Assembly: GCF_964340395.1 (NCBI RefSeq)
Contig: NC_135553.1
Location: 27,323,449 to 27,387,448, forward strand
DNA: 64,000 nt
DNA from: Glandiceps talaboti
Taxonomy: Eukaryota > Hemichordata > Enteropneusta > Spengelidae
Reading direction: 5' to 3'
How positions within the stretch are numbered: the first letter of the stretch is position 1; every line of letters starts with the position of its first letter. This document shows, in pieces, positions 24,638-36,799 of this stretch. The notes below the pieces were generated by a model, which saw only the letters and a program-made list of their open reading frames with translations, ran no database searches and was not told the origin of the DNA. The position numbers and the translations under genes are program-made.

Positions 24638-26689
24638 AAAGATTCAGTTTACTTCATCGTACAATGTAGTATACATTCTTTTAGTGGTCTGACTACACAT
24701 GTATCATGAAAAGTTGAGAACAACACGTCTACGTATGTAATACAGCAGGTCGACATCAACATGTGCGCTCGTACTAGAAGTAGTACCTGACTGACCCATT
24801 GGAAATACGCGTTCACTTTTCCTCACGTTTTTGTTCCTGAAGCTATTTTGCTCACGCTCACAGTATAGTGTACCATGTTATTTCAATTCTGGCCAGTTTC
24901 ACAATAATGAATGTTATTGATGCAACAAACTTTAGTTGTTTTAGATTAACTACCTTTACCCGTTGCACGTGGATTGTGCCCTACGTACTACATCATGTAA
25001 TACATCATACATGACGGTGTACACATGTGTGTACGCGGCTGAAGTTGGGGTTGTTGGAAAAACAGATACTATCACATGTAAATTAACAGTTTTGAGAACT
25101 GATATAATGTTTGAGCAATCAATTTCGAAGGTAATAAGAACGTGTATTTGACGCCGAAACACGTCGTAATGGATGTCGAAGCGACGTGCACTCGTGTCAG
25201 CAGACTCGGCCAAAAAAAAAGTTGAACAAAAACCAAAAAAAAACAACTTTAACAAAAAATATATTTTGACTTTCAATTATATATAATCCTTAAAAGAAAT
25301 TCTGGTTTGACGAAAAATAAAACAATTCTCTCAAATAAATGAAAACTTATTTCAATTAAAATAATGTGAACATGGAATAAAAGTACATAAACTGTTAAAA
25401 TTAGTTTGTAAGTACGAAAAATATAAAATACTACAGCTAAAATAAAATATACTTTTGGCCTGAACGGCTTGCCATAGGAAACGGAACTTGCTTCATTTTT
25501 GTGGAATATCAATTGATATATTAATTTAGTTTATTACTTTCTCGACATTATTTGTATTTATATGTGACCGTAAGAACACAATTTAAAGAAATTATACTTA
25601 ATTAACATCACATTTCATGTTTATTTTAAGATGTAAAGTCCCCTGTAGAATGAACCAGGGAAAATGCTAACTTGACAATTTTCACGATGACTTGACCGTT
25701 TTCAATCGGGGTGGCGAATCTTCTACATTTTCCCGTTCATCGCTGGCAATTCAATTAACTGTATTCAACAATTGACATCCTTATCAATGATAGCTCAAAA
25801 ACAGTTCACTTTTCCCACATCAGAAAGTAGTTAAAATAAGGCGAAAATGATATGTCTCCGTCAGATGTTTATCGATCTTGCAATCAGGAAAAACAGATTA
25901 GTAACAGAGAAAGCGTAGGTGTCGTATGCATACGTAACTATAGATGACAAGTGTATTTGTATTACTAGTCAGTCAAACACCATCACAGTGAACATGAACA
26001 ACCACAGAACAACTATGGTAACTTAGTTGACCTTTGACCTTAATGTTGACAATCAAAATACACGACTTGAGAAGATATATATCCTATATAGACTGACATC
26101 AGTTTTTGACATTCAGTTCACAGTTGCTTGTGGGTTGTGATTATTTCAATGAACTCAAAGAATTTAGCGTTTATAATCGACGATTCATGATTTATTTATG
26201 TTGTGTTAGGCATGAAAATTGTTTAATTGAATATTGCAATGTGTGGCTACCATAGCCGACGGATTAAAACAGGACTTGATTTGAACTGTGTCCCCTGTCT
26301 TCTCGTACAGGACTAATATGCAAGAGAATACCAAGCCTCTCGTTCGTTGAATGTAAATATACCGGTCTGTTTACCTCCAACATCCGACATTATATACGTG
26401 AACATTGAAAGTCAGTTTTAAATACTAAATTACGATAGTACAATCATAGCCCTCAAGTGTCTGTGATTCAATGTATCGTTGCACCTTGCTAATAATAGTT
26501 CTGTTCATTCAACTTCTTTACAAACTTACAAAAGTTTTCATTTATCTTATCATAAAAATTCAAAAGCTCTTCATTTTTCATGTTATATTTTTTTGCATAT
26601 CGTTTAAATATGTGGTAGCAGAAAATATAGACTTTTCAACTAGAGAAATGTCAAAACACATTGACAAGCAGATCATGTAACTTTTCAGA
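24638..26689. other. Gene-free DNA with one repeat half
   Basis: Contains 25385-25476, the second copy of the 92-bp repeat at 24341. A 106-codon minus frame at 24956-25276 has a hydrophobic start but depends on T-rich sequence and shows no domain; I do not call it. Confidence 0.45.
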
Positions 26690-26728
26690 CATACATACAT
26701 ACATACATACATACATACATACATACAT

Positions 26729-26799
<71 letters not shown>
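26690..26799. repeat. (ATAC)n then (AGAC)n microsatellite
   Basis: About 40 bp of ATAC followed by about 68 bp of AGAC. Confidence 0.97.
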
Positions 26800-26801
<2 letters not shown>

Positions 26802-26909
26802 GTAACAATAACACCAGTGTTTTGTGATTAAGCCTAATATACATGATATAAGGCCGAGTGTCGTTCTGACTACATTACGGTACTTTCAAAATAGGTTGGG
26901 TCGATACTT

Positions 26910-26962
<53 letters not shown>

Positions 26963-26963
26963 C
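26910..26963. repeat. (TTG)n microsatellite
   Basis: About 54 bp of TTG triplets. Confidence 0.97.
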
Positions 26964-28612
26964 CTTTTTTTGTCACGACATGCATATTTCACATCATTCT
27001 CGAGATATTTTCCAAAAGTAGTTCACTGATATATAGAATAGTTCAGGAACGGCATGAAAATTTGGCTAGGTTTGGGTAATTAAGGACGATCACAGGTTAC
27101 TAGGGTAAGTGTAACCACAACATTTTTCTTTATTTGTTTACTGTTTGGCCTACAAGATGCAATATCAAGAAACTACGGATTTGGCGTGTTTTGAATTCAG
27201 ACTCGCAATCAAGTACATGGTTGTACCTTATTTACATTACATATATTTTTGTATTTTACACATTGTTTTGACGACTGTGCGCGCATCATTTTGAAATATC
27301 CCCAGACAGATACAAAGAACGAAAAACACCACTGCACGGCCGGGTATTCAGATAGAATATCAGAAAGTATATGCAGTGAAATGAATTTAAATCCTTCTTG
27401 AATTTAGTCCTACCATACATCTTTGTACATACATACATACATGGTTGTATTTTATTTCAGTCTTATAAATAAAATAAAGATAATGTCAATTGTGTTGGTA
27501 CGGTTGTTGTCTAGTACATAGTTCATATAGCGTTGTATGAATTTCCCATCATGCCATCATGACTGTGCTATCTAGAGGCTCTATTTTTATACTATCAATT
27601 TCACATTTGTCCGTTTACACTTGTACGCATATGATAACTAGATGGCGTGGCTTCCTTCATATCAGAGAATGTTCATCGACCTTGAGGAGATACGAGGTAC
27701 CATGAAAAACACAGATGTTATATTGAAACTTTAATTGTATCAAATATTGTGATATTGATAATGTAAGGCGACAAAGGGAATATTAAGTACGGTAGTGTAC
27801 TATGGCTAATGGCGTAAGCCTACTACATTGTAGGAAGATAAATCCTATGGATATATCTTAAAGGCAATAGGGATGAGAAATTGGGTATTAATTTTAAATG
27901 TTTAATTAGTAAAACAACTTACCATGTTTTCCATTTAAATATGCGAAACAACACACCAAGTACGTTTAATTATTGTAACTTATTAATTAGAAAAAATGAA
28001 AATAAAAACGTGTAAAATGTTTGTTACAGAAAGGGGATTTGCAAATAGTTTAAACTCAGCACACAGGCGGCAATATAACATAATGAATTCGAAAGACAAC
28101 CGTGTACGTCATTGTTATCAATGATCTCCGTTTTATATATATGTCTATATCATTATGTATTTATCAATATAAAAAAAACAATTGTCATTTAAAGTTGAAA
28201 TATTTGAATACATTTTGTACTTGTTGACGCAACGGGCTTCGATCTTCACGGTACCGTAAATAGGCCTACAGTCTCAGACGGTGCCGTAAAGAGATCTGAG
28301 AGAGGTGTTTACGACTATGATCTAAGTGATCTAAACCAACACTGAATTTCTGTCAAGGTCACGTCAAGGTCAAGTCAAGGTAAAATGAAAATACCGAGAT
28401 AAGTCGTCCTATGTCTTGTTGTCTATTAAAAGTCTTAAAGTCTAAACGGTATTTACAACCATGTCAATGATTCGATACCCTGCTCACTATAGTTTGACAG
28501 TATTGTAGAATTGTATAATAATAAAACATACTGTGAATGTTCTCTCAAGTCTTAAACATTGTAAGATAATCGACAAACATACACAACATGCGAAAATATA
28601 AGCAAACACAAC
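26964..28612. other. Gene-free DNA
   Basis: No exon or RNA gene recognised. Confidence 0.5.
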
Positions 28613-28678
28613 CACACATACATACATACATACATACATACATACATACATACATACATACATACATACATACATACA

Positions 28679-28706
<28 letters not shown>
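28613..28706. repeat. (CATA)n microsatellite, left of retroelement
   Basis: About 90 bp of CATA repeats abutting the 5' end of the Penelope-like relic. Confidence 0.97.
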
Positions 28707-28709
<3 letters not shown>

Positions 28710-29557
28710 TTGCAGTATGGTTCATCACATCCTAATAAGTGTAAAGATTCCATTCCCTATTCACAATTACTTCGTTTACGTCGTATTTGTAGTAGTGATT
28801 TGGATTTCAGAGAAAGGTCTGCTGAATTTTGCACGTACTTCCATCAACGTAGTTATCCAATGTCGGTTACCAATGCGGCTTTACTTAAGGTGTCAACTTT
28901 GTCTAGGGAAGCTTGTATCAAATCACATGATCAGAAGAGTAACAACTATCGTCCCATATTAGCTCTAACATACCATCCATTTTCCACTAGAGTTAAGAAC
29001 ATTATATACAAGCATTTTAATATCTTACGTTCTAATAGGGTTACCAATTCATTATTTCCTGAAGTACCTTTAACAGCTTGGCGTCGTGATACCAATCTTA
29101 GAGATATGAACATGAATTGGAAGTTAATGCTGGTTAATTTCCTTGCGATCGTACTCGATGTGGTACATGTAGTTTCATTATTAATACTAATCATGTTTTT
29201 GGCCCTAAGAACAGTTTGCCTGTTACGAGTAGATTTACCTGTATTTAATTTAGTACTAATGTAGTGTATTGCATTACATGTCCGAAATGTGGTTTTTTAT
29301 ATATAGGTTCGACTGTACGTCGTCTTGGTGATCGTTTCGTGGAACATATCCGTCTGACCAGACAAAAGAATCGTAACTACCCCGTATCTATGCATTTTAC
29401 CAACGATCACAGTGTATCAGATATGTCTATTTCAGGAATTTGTAAGGTTTCTGGTGATGAGAAAGTATTGAGGTTGAAGGAGGAGGAAATCATTTTCCGT
29501 CTCGGAACGCTGGAACCCCTTGGAATTAATAGATTAAACACGTCATTTCCGGTGTAA
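28707..29557 (+). pseudogene. Penelope-like element: 3' coding part with GIY-YIG endonuclease
   Basis: The frame from 28710 reads KDSIPYSQLLRLRRICSSDL, then YRPILALTYHPFSTRVKNI and AWRRDTNLRDM, the segment after the reverse-transcriptase core in Penelope-like elements. After a frameshift near 29110-29140 a second frame gives CDRTRCGTC (Cys linker), RFTCI, an in-frame TAA at 29246-29248, then YCITCPKCGFLYIGSTVRRL, with GDRFVEHIR and the closing KEEEIIFRLGTLEPLGIN, ending at a TAA (29555-29557). These are the YIG, Arg/Glu-His and LGTL-P-G-N marks of the GIY-YIG nuclease that such elements use to nick target DNA. The RT domain itself is missing: the copy is 5' truncated at the CATA tract, with one frameshift and one stop, so it is dead. 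Confidence 0.88.
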
Positions 29558-29818
29558 TCAGTTATTTTTTTTATTTCAGGCGTGTTCCATTGGGTTCTAT
29601 TTGGTGCGTGCGAACATTAGAACTTTTCACACGTATATAACCGTTAAGCACGCGCGGTTGTCGTTCTGTTCCATAACATTCAGATACATGTATATTCAGG
29701 TGTTTACCTAACATGTCTGAAGCTTGCCGATAAATACCTTGATAAAGAATTTTTATTCGAAACTTCGGATTTTACATCTATTTATACGGACTGACTTACA
29801 AGTTCCATATGCATTTCT
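29558..29818 (+). mobile_element. Penelope-like element 3' tail
   Basis: Untranslated tail after the nuclease stop. It contains GTCTGAAGCTTGCCGATAAA at 29715 and ATTCGAAACTTCGGATTTTA at 29755. A CTGA...GAAAC pairing of this kind is common near the 3' ends of such retroelements, some of which carry hammerhead ribozymes; the CTGATGA core is not intact here. Confidence 0.5.
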
Positions 29819-29893
29819 ACATACATACATACATACATACATACATACATACATACATACATACATACATACATACATACATACATACATACA
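29819..29893. repeat. (CATA)n microsatellite, right of retroelement
   Basis: About 75 bp of CATA repeats in the same orientation as the tract at 28613. Confidence 0.97.
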
Positions 29894-32200
29894 GAAAGTT
29901 GACCCTATATTTTCTATGGTAAGCATATATTATAATTTGCTAGAAACTCGGCCCACTAACTAACTTTTTAGTGGTCTGAGCTAGAAATAGCCTATTATTA
30001 AAGCATGCTAAGTAGGCCTATTTTCTTTAGTTACAACAGACTTTATTTTGACACTGACAGTTGCAATGTTCTAAAAAAGTCAATTATCGACACTGTTCAG
30101 TTAACAGGTGGTGATAACGAGATAAGAGTGTTTACAATAATTTTCTAACTGTCATTCCTATCTTCGATCATTGATGATCATCGCATTAATGACTATATTG
30201 ATGTCAGTGAAATTGAAATGAGAATGATGTCCTGGTTTATGAAGCCTCTGATTGGTGGAAAACTGACTTTAGGTGATTGCATCATATCGAAATCTATAAC
30301 AATTCATCAATCATGTACAGTACTGTAATTACGAATTTATATTAATTGGGTGACTATAACACGACCTAAAATGATACTTTGATCGCGGGAAAACGGTATC
30401 TATGTTCTAAATGTGATATCACAGATGTCTGAAGTTTTCAAACAATATTTTAGTTGTATCTAGGTTGTGTGAAACCGAACGAATTGTACGTGATAGTGTG
30501 AAATAATAGTGTATAAAATAAAAGGAGAAATATCACAGCTTAAGAAATAGACGTTAGCCTCGGAGAGATCTTTCTCCAATGTCTATGGCTTAATTAATAA
30601 GCTGGTGAGTATAGTGACAAACCATGTCAGCTTATATATTCCGTAAGAATTACGTTATATATTATGTATGTACGAGAGTCACGGTCAGTTGAAATTGAGG
30701 GATGACTGGCCTCCATTGTCAGTAATACAATATGTGAGAATTAAATTCATTCCTTGAATTTCAGTCATTCAGTCAGTTGTCAACAACGTAAGAAAACAGG
30801 ATGATGACATTTTCTGCATCATGTACACAAGTCCGGAACATAAACGCCATGTTTCAAGGAGTGTGCTCCCCTGTGCGTCACTCGGTCATGTTTCGAGGTG
30901 TGCGCTTCCACATTTATATTACCTGTGCGGGGCGTGTGGGGTCGTCATGTATATTGCACATTTCTACACGCACGATATGTGCGCTCTCTCCAGGTACGTG
31001 TGCGATAGGTCATGCCCCGACACGAGCAAATATGCAACCAGGGTCCAAATATGGTTTGCTGCAACGAGTACTTTTCTATAGTGATGTCAGTTCATGCAAG
31101 TGTATTAATGTATGCAGTTATTGTTTTGTTAAATACTTACACAAATTTTATTAAATCTCATATAACACAATATTTTGTACATAAATAATTTTCCGGGCAT
31201 GCAGGGCGATACGACTAGTCCCATCTATCGTTTATAGTAGTTCAAGTTCTAAACTAAAATTTAGAATTGAAATACGTGTCCTGAACAAAAAGAACGATCC
31301 CTTGTAATCATATGTATGGCTCCACGGATAATAACATTAATGCAAGGACCTGGCATTGAATTAATAGCATTTACACGTAACGTGAAAGTTTGTACTTTGT
31401 ATAATCTAAGAAGTATTGGTTTGTGAAGAGCCCATTTGAAACTCTCGATATTTGAAAGAATTTGGCTAGTCATGCAAGGGGGTATTTGTTCCCCCCCCCC
31501 TCCCCAACATCGATCTTGAGCTGTAAAAAGATATAAACAGTTTACTATAACACCTTCTAACTGACTCCATTGGGACTAATTAAGTAAAATTCTTTCATGG
31601 TCAACGAAGCATGACCGAGAACGTTTCTGAAAGTTTAAAAAGTTGGTCATTTAGTTGTTTCGGCATTGTTGAAGTTACGCATCATTGACCGCTAATATAT
31701 GCAGTCTTCGATTCGACCCCCTTGAAGTATGACACGTGCGTGTGAAAAGTGAAAAACACCGATTTCATCTGTGTTTGCACAAACATCTTATTATCGTTTG
31801 AAAACATGCTTAGTTAGGATACGTCAAAAGAGATTGTAATTTTACAATTAGAAAATCTCCTGACATTAAAAAAAATGTTTTTTGAAAGAAAGTTATCTAT
31901 CCCTACCCATACGGAATCGTCCCTCAAACTACCACAGAATGGGGTGCGTGAAACCCCTATTGTTTGAATGGTTGATGCCAAGTAGTGGAGTATGTTACTG
32001 ATTACCAGTCGCCGTACGACTTCTTTTCTGTGGCAGCACATTTATTTTTCAGGTACTGATCGTGGTCAAAACTGTGCCGATTTTACATCCGTTGTGGACT
32101 GATTTCCTACAAAATCGCTTGGATATTTGTTTTATATTGGGCACAATACAAAAATGGGTCGTTGGCAGCGGCATGGAAATGTTTAGTGAATGATTCGTCG
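29894..32200. other. Intergenic DNA upstream of Cav3
   Basis: No exon recognised. CpG content appears higher between 30800 and 32700 than elsewhere, giving accidental open frames on both strands (30801-31154, 31814-32041), none with a recognisable domain. A C-run of about 10 lies at 31491-31500. Confidence 0.45.
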
Positions 32201-32645
32201 GTACGAGTCCATGACCGGTGTTGTGTGGCCATCATCATCATCAACATAGTGTTTCACCGGTGACGTTCTCATCACACATATACATACGTACACAGCGCTG
32301 TTGGTCGCTCCCACCATCTGGTCTGGCTTGTTGTATAGAGTATCAGGCATTATTTCCGCCAGTATTTATCATTGCTCATTGTTTGTGTCCTGGAAGAGCC
32401 TTTCAAACGGAAAGAGTGAGTATATATCGTGGTATCTTTCTGATGAAATTTGCGTAGGATTTATATATCATATAATATAAGCAGGGGTCCTATTATAAAG
32501 TCTGGCATATTTTCCTGTGTTATCTCATCGAAATACAACGATGATGATCATGTCGGCTATATTTCACGAAGGTGCCACATCGGAGAATTATGACGTGATT
32601 TTCCTTATTCGCTTACAATCGTGCTAGAAATAAGCTTTTATCGAC
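32201..32645 (+). promoter_or_regulatory. Presumed promoter/5' UTR of Cav3
   Basis: The sequence directly upstream of the Cav3 start is relatively CpG-rich. An AT-rich TATA-like stretch (TTTATATATCATATAATATA) begins at 32460. The transcription start is not determinable from sequence. Confidence 0.3.
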
Positions 32646-32963
32646 ATGGCAGAGGAGTCGAGTGGGGATATTTGCAGGACTGCCCCGGAGGAGGTTAGAA
32701 TCCAACGGGAGAACAGTGCGACGTCTCTGAATAGTCAACATAATGAGAGGATTGGACGTGCAAGAACAAGACGAATGAATGACAATATTTTGGAAAGGGG
32801 AGACGACAACGATAGTCGAGATGGAAGGGATAATGGAACAAGGAATGAAGAGGAAGACGATGAGGAGAACGAGGATCTACCCCATCCAGGGCTGGAAGAC
32901 ACAGTGTTCTTTTTTCTGAAACAAACTCACTATCCACGATTCTGGTGCATACAGTTGTTATGC
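32646..32963 (+). CDS. T-type (Cav3) voltage-gated calcium channel alpha-1 subunit, first coding exon
   Basis: The frame opens at an ATG in good context (GAC-ATG-G), five codons after an in-frame TAA (32631-32633), which fixes the start. Residues 1-77 are polar, ending in an acidic cluster (EEEDDEENED). Residues 78-106 read LPHPGLEDTVFFFLKQTHYP then RFWCIQLLC, matching the Cav3 N-terminus (LP-P, FF-L-Q, PR-WC) just before the IS1 helix. In the family the next residues are NPWFERISM; here the frame goes to WPYPFHLSR, so the exon probably ends before this. Candidate GT donors are at 32945, 32954 and 32986, none strong. The mature channel gates low-voltage calcium entry at the plasma membrane. 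No second exon was found, so intron 1 probably spans the rest of the window. The end coordinate marks the end of similarity, not a proven splice site. Confidence 0.8.
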
Positions 32964-34840
32964 TGGCCATATCCTTTTCACTTGAGTCGTACTAATTCAA
33001 TCAATGGGATATATGGTTTGTATACATTTGCAAATTCGTTTGTGTTTGTGTTTGTTTGTTTGTGCTTGTGTGTGTGTGTGTGCGTTTATACCCCCATCTT
33101 TTAGCATTTGACATTAATGTTCGTTTCTTTTCCAGCATATTGTGTAATATATATTATACACCCATCGATCATTTTATTTTCTCTTAACGAACGTTTCTTG
33201 TTTAAGAACACAACTCAGACGACGTCTTGAAAGATTTGCCAAGATGAAGTTATGTGTGTATATAAAAAATCCCACCAAACAAGTATAAATTTAAACCATT
33301 GAAATTTGATGTTTATCGACATCAACAATTACTTTGGGGTCTTCCTTGTGAAAACATTTGACATATGTTGAAATCATGGAAACAGTATTGTTTTGGAAGT
33401 GAAACAATATGAAATAGTGAGAGATAAAAGTAGGTAGGGTTGGCTTGATTTGGAACTGCGCATTAAAATGGGGCCCAAAGCAGGGACATTAAAGTGTGAT
33501 AGCTTTTATACTGTGGTATATTTATTTCATGCATATATAGTTTATATTTCATTGTTTACTTTTACTGACAGTTTGTATGATCTTACAATACAGTTCAACT
33601 TATTTTCATTTGGTGTCATTGCTATTTCTGCAGTATAATTATAGGTGATATGGGAATTTTGACAACTGCACAAAACTAGGATTTTAGCAAATCCTTTCAG
33701 TTGCGACAATTATGCAAATATGCACAGAAGTACAATTTGTAGGAAAATAATATTTTATCGAAAACTTATTAATATGTCACTTAGAGACATTTGAAACTTG
33801 GAATATGGCATAAATGAGTAATTTTCGACTGCAGTCAGGTGGTAATGAAAGGCTAGTATATATGTAGAGACAGCTTAATGATTAATACTGTATGTTCTAT
33901 TCACATTGTTGTCTCTCATGTTCAGCATTAACCTCTTTGTATCAAGTAATTAGTAATATACTGACGTACCCCTTTCTTTGAAAACAATTAAATTAACGTT
34001 AATACTTCAATATTGATTTGGCCAATAAAGCCAATGTTCTTTAATAATTCACTTCTACTCTTCTCATACATATTTTACAGGAAGTGATTTACTGATCAAA
34101 TTAAATTACATTTTTTTGTAATGTTCTTTTTCTGTATTTTATTTTTTGGAATAGAGATATTGATCTTTAAAGGTGGCCGTGTTGTCAGTAACAACTTTGT
34201 ATTGAATGTGAAAGATGGCATGGTAGTGTATTGATTAGGATGTTAGTTGGTTTGTACTAGACTGCACTGAGATTTCTATAGCCCGTCTTGTAGCTTTCAT
34301 CTACTGCTAAGTGTCTTTGTACTTTACACAATGTATAAGTTATAGTTATGATATAAGTGGTGTGTAAGTTGAGAATTTTGCAATCCAACAAGTTAAAATG
34401 ACTATGATGATGACAAGTTACACACAAGTGAGCATGTACATGCACACACACTGAACAACATACATGTATAATGTACATGCATGTGAACACTATATCATGC
34501 ACACTCATTCACACACACCCACATGTGAATTCAATAGTACATGATTGTAAGAATTCCACGTTATTCTGACTGATTTAAGCTATAAAGTCTGCATCATGCT
34601 ACTGCGCATGTCTTTAGCTTTGATATCAAGAAATTGACATCAAACATGTGGAATTGTGGAAGGCCAAGTTCATTTGGATTACTGATGCAAGATATTAAAG
34701 GGTTCTCATGGGATGTAGTATGGCAATGATTGTAGCCGTAGAGATTGAAAAGAAATCATATCCAATCCTGTTGGCAAACACAAGACTTGTAGCTCGGTCA
34801 GTGCTATTAAAATTAGGATGGGCTTTACTTTGCTTGAATA
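32964..34840 (+). other. Presumed Cav3 intron 1, start
   Basis: AT-rich, with a short (GT)n run near 33067-33082. I see no further exon. Confidence 0.45.
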
Positions 34841-35144
34841 TCAGTAACTTTGATGTACATGTACATATTGAATGTCATTGACAGTAACTTGGATGTACAT
34901 ATTGAATGTCATTGACAGTAACTTGGATGTACATATTGAATGTCATTGACAGTAACTTGGATGTACATATTGAATGTCATTGACAGTAACTTGGATGTAC
35001 ATATTGAATGTCATTGACAGTAACTTGGATGTACATATTGAATGTCATTGACAGTAACTTGGATGTACATATTGAATGTCATTGACAGTAACTTGGATGT
35101 ACATATTGAATGTCATTGACAGTAACTTGGATGTACATATTGAA
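34841..35144. repeat. 34-bp minisatellite (about 9 copies)
   Basis: Units read CAGTAACTTGGATGTACATA then TTGAATGTCATTGA. All are identical except the first, which has CTTTG and a doubled GTACAT. Confidence 0.97.
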
Positions 35145-35410
35145 CTTCTAACAAATACATAGAATACTAAACCAAAATCCAGTTGGTGCAAGACAGATGT
35201 CTAAAATAATTGAACGTGTTGTATATTATTGTATATTATAAAATTAAGACATTTAAAATTATTTTCTTTTTAGTACAAATATTTAGACATTTCCAAAATA
35301 TCTGTGAAATCTTGTTAATGATCAGTATGTGTGATTTTAGTCAAAAAAGTGAAAGATGAACAAAAAATGTAGACAAAATATCAACTTTTGTTTACATGAA
35401 CTTGGCACGA

Positions 35411-35978
35411 TAAATGTCTACAGTTTTGACATTCTTTACCTGTATCAGGAGGTACAAAGAGGTTAAAGAATAAAGTTTTAACATTCTTTACCTGTATCAG
35501 GCGGTACAAAGTGGTTAAAAAGTAAATGTCTAGTTTTGACATTCTTTACCTGTACCAGGAGGTACAGAGAGGTTAAAGAATAAAGTTTTGACATTCGTTA
35601 CCTGTATCAGGAGGTACAAAGAGGTTAAAAAAGTAAATGTCTACAGTTTTGACATTCTTTACCTGTACCCAGGAGGTACAGAGAGGTTAAAGAGTAAATG
35701 TCTAGTTTTGACATTCTTTACCTGTATCAGGAGGTACAAAGAGGTTAAAGAGTAAATGTCTACAGTTTTGACATTCTTTACCTGTACCAGGAGGTACAAA
35801 GTGGTTAAAGAGTAAATGTCTAGTTTTGACATTCTTTACCTGTACCAGGAGGTACAAAGAGGTTAAAGAGTAAATGTCTACAAAAAGTTTTGACATTCTT
35901 TACCTGTACCAGGAGGTACAAAGAGGTTAAAGAGTAAATGTCTACAAAAAGTTTTGAAATTCTTTACCTGTACCAGGA
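35411..35978. repeat. ~51-64-bp minisatellite with hairpin (10 copies)
   Basis: Units run from GTTTTGACATTCTTTACCTG through TACCAGGAGGTACAAAGAGG to TTAAAGAGTAAATGTCTACA. Length varies through gain or loss of segments such as TAAATGTCTAC or AAAA. Most units contain GTACC-AGGA-GGTAC, a perfect 5-bp stem. Confidence 0.94.
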
Positions 35979-36799
35979 CATATCAGAATACTTTGATATT
36001 TAATAATGTCCACAGTTTCCTGTATGCAAAATATTTCAGTTTTTGTAAAAGATGAAAAAAAATGTGCACATGAGATATTTCCAATTTTGGAATGCAAATC
36101 AAAGTATGAATTAGATGCCCTGAGAGAGAAATTCCCAAAACGAATTACATGTTGGTATATATCACTGATTAAGCTGGAAATTAACAATCTACTGCTTAGG
36201 GCATTTCATTACCTTACTGTATTGTTGCCATGAGAGTTTGTCATAGCAACCATAAAATTAATAATTTCGCTACCATTAGGTGTTATAATCACAAAACACT
36301 TGGATGGGACTGCTGGCAAATTAGTCTCTGCTGTATGAAATGGTGAATTTTCATGAATAGAAAGTGTTCTTAATGGCAGCATGACAGAACTGCATATCAA
36401 GATGGCTGACTTGTGTGAATGGTGTCTTAAGTAGCTTTGACACAATGTATCAACATGGTTAAGCCATATTTACAGTGTTCAGTACAAATGTACCTATTAT
36501 GCTTTAATCTGTGTGTCTAATTGTATCTCTAGAAATTCACTGCAAATGGCAATAACAAACTGAAATTTGGTCAAATATATCTCCATAATTTTGGTGTAGG
36601 AACTACTTGATGACTTGGCCAATGACTTGGCAACTCAGACTTTTTTGTTCATAACCTTACCAAAAAACCTTGAATTGAAAAAAAATAGTTTTTAACTTTT
36701 ATTACTGTAGCAGTATTATGACTTCATTATAATATATGCAAATATATTAAAATTGACAAAAATATATTGCAAAGGCAATTGTAAGGTAGCAAAATAGTT
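35979..36799. other. Gene-free intronic DNA
   Basis: Short open frames at 36006-36233 (+) and 36209-36445 (-) show no domain or clear splice sites. Confidence 0.5.

Noticed and set aside
24956-25276. 106-codon minus frame with hydrophobic start
   Set aside because: The hydrophobic part comes from an A/T-rich stretch, there is no known domain, and no splice or poly(A) context.
28487-28962. Frames rich in YVCM and HTYI next to the retroelement
   Set aside because: CATA microsatellite readings; only the retroelement part after 28707 is meaningful.
30801-31154. Two overlapping plus frames of 117 and 86 codons
   Set aside because: Two frames open at once in relatively CpG-rich DNA suggests chance; no domain seen in either.
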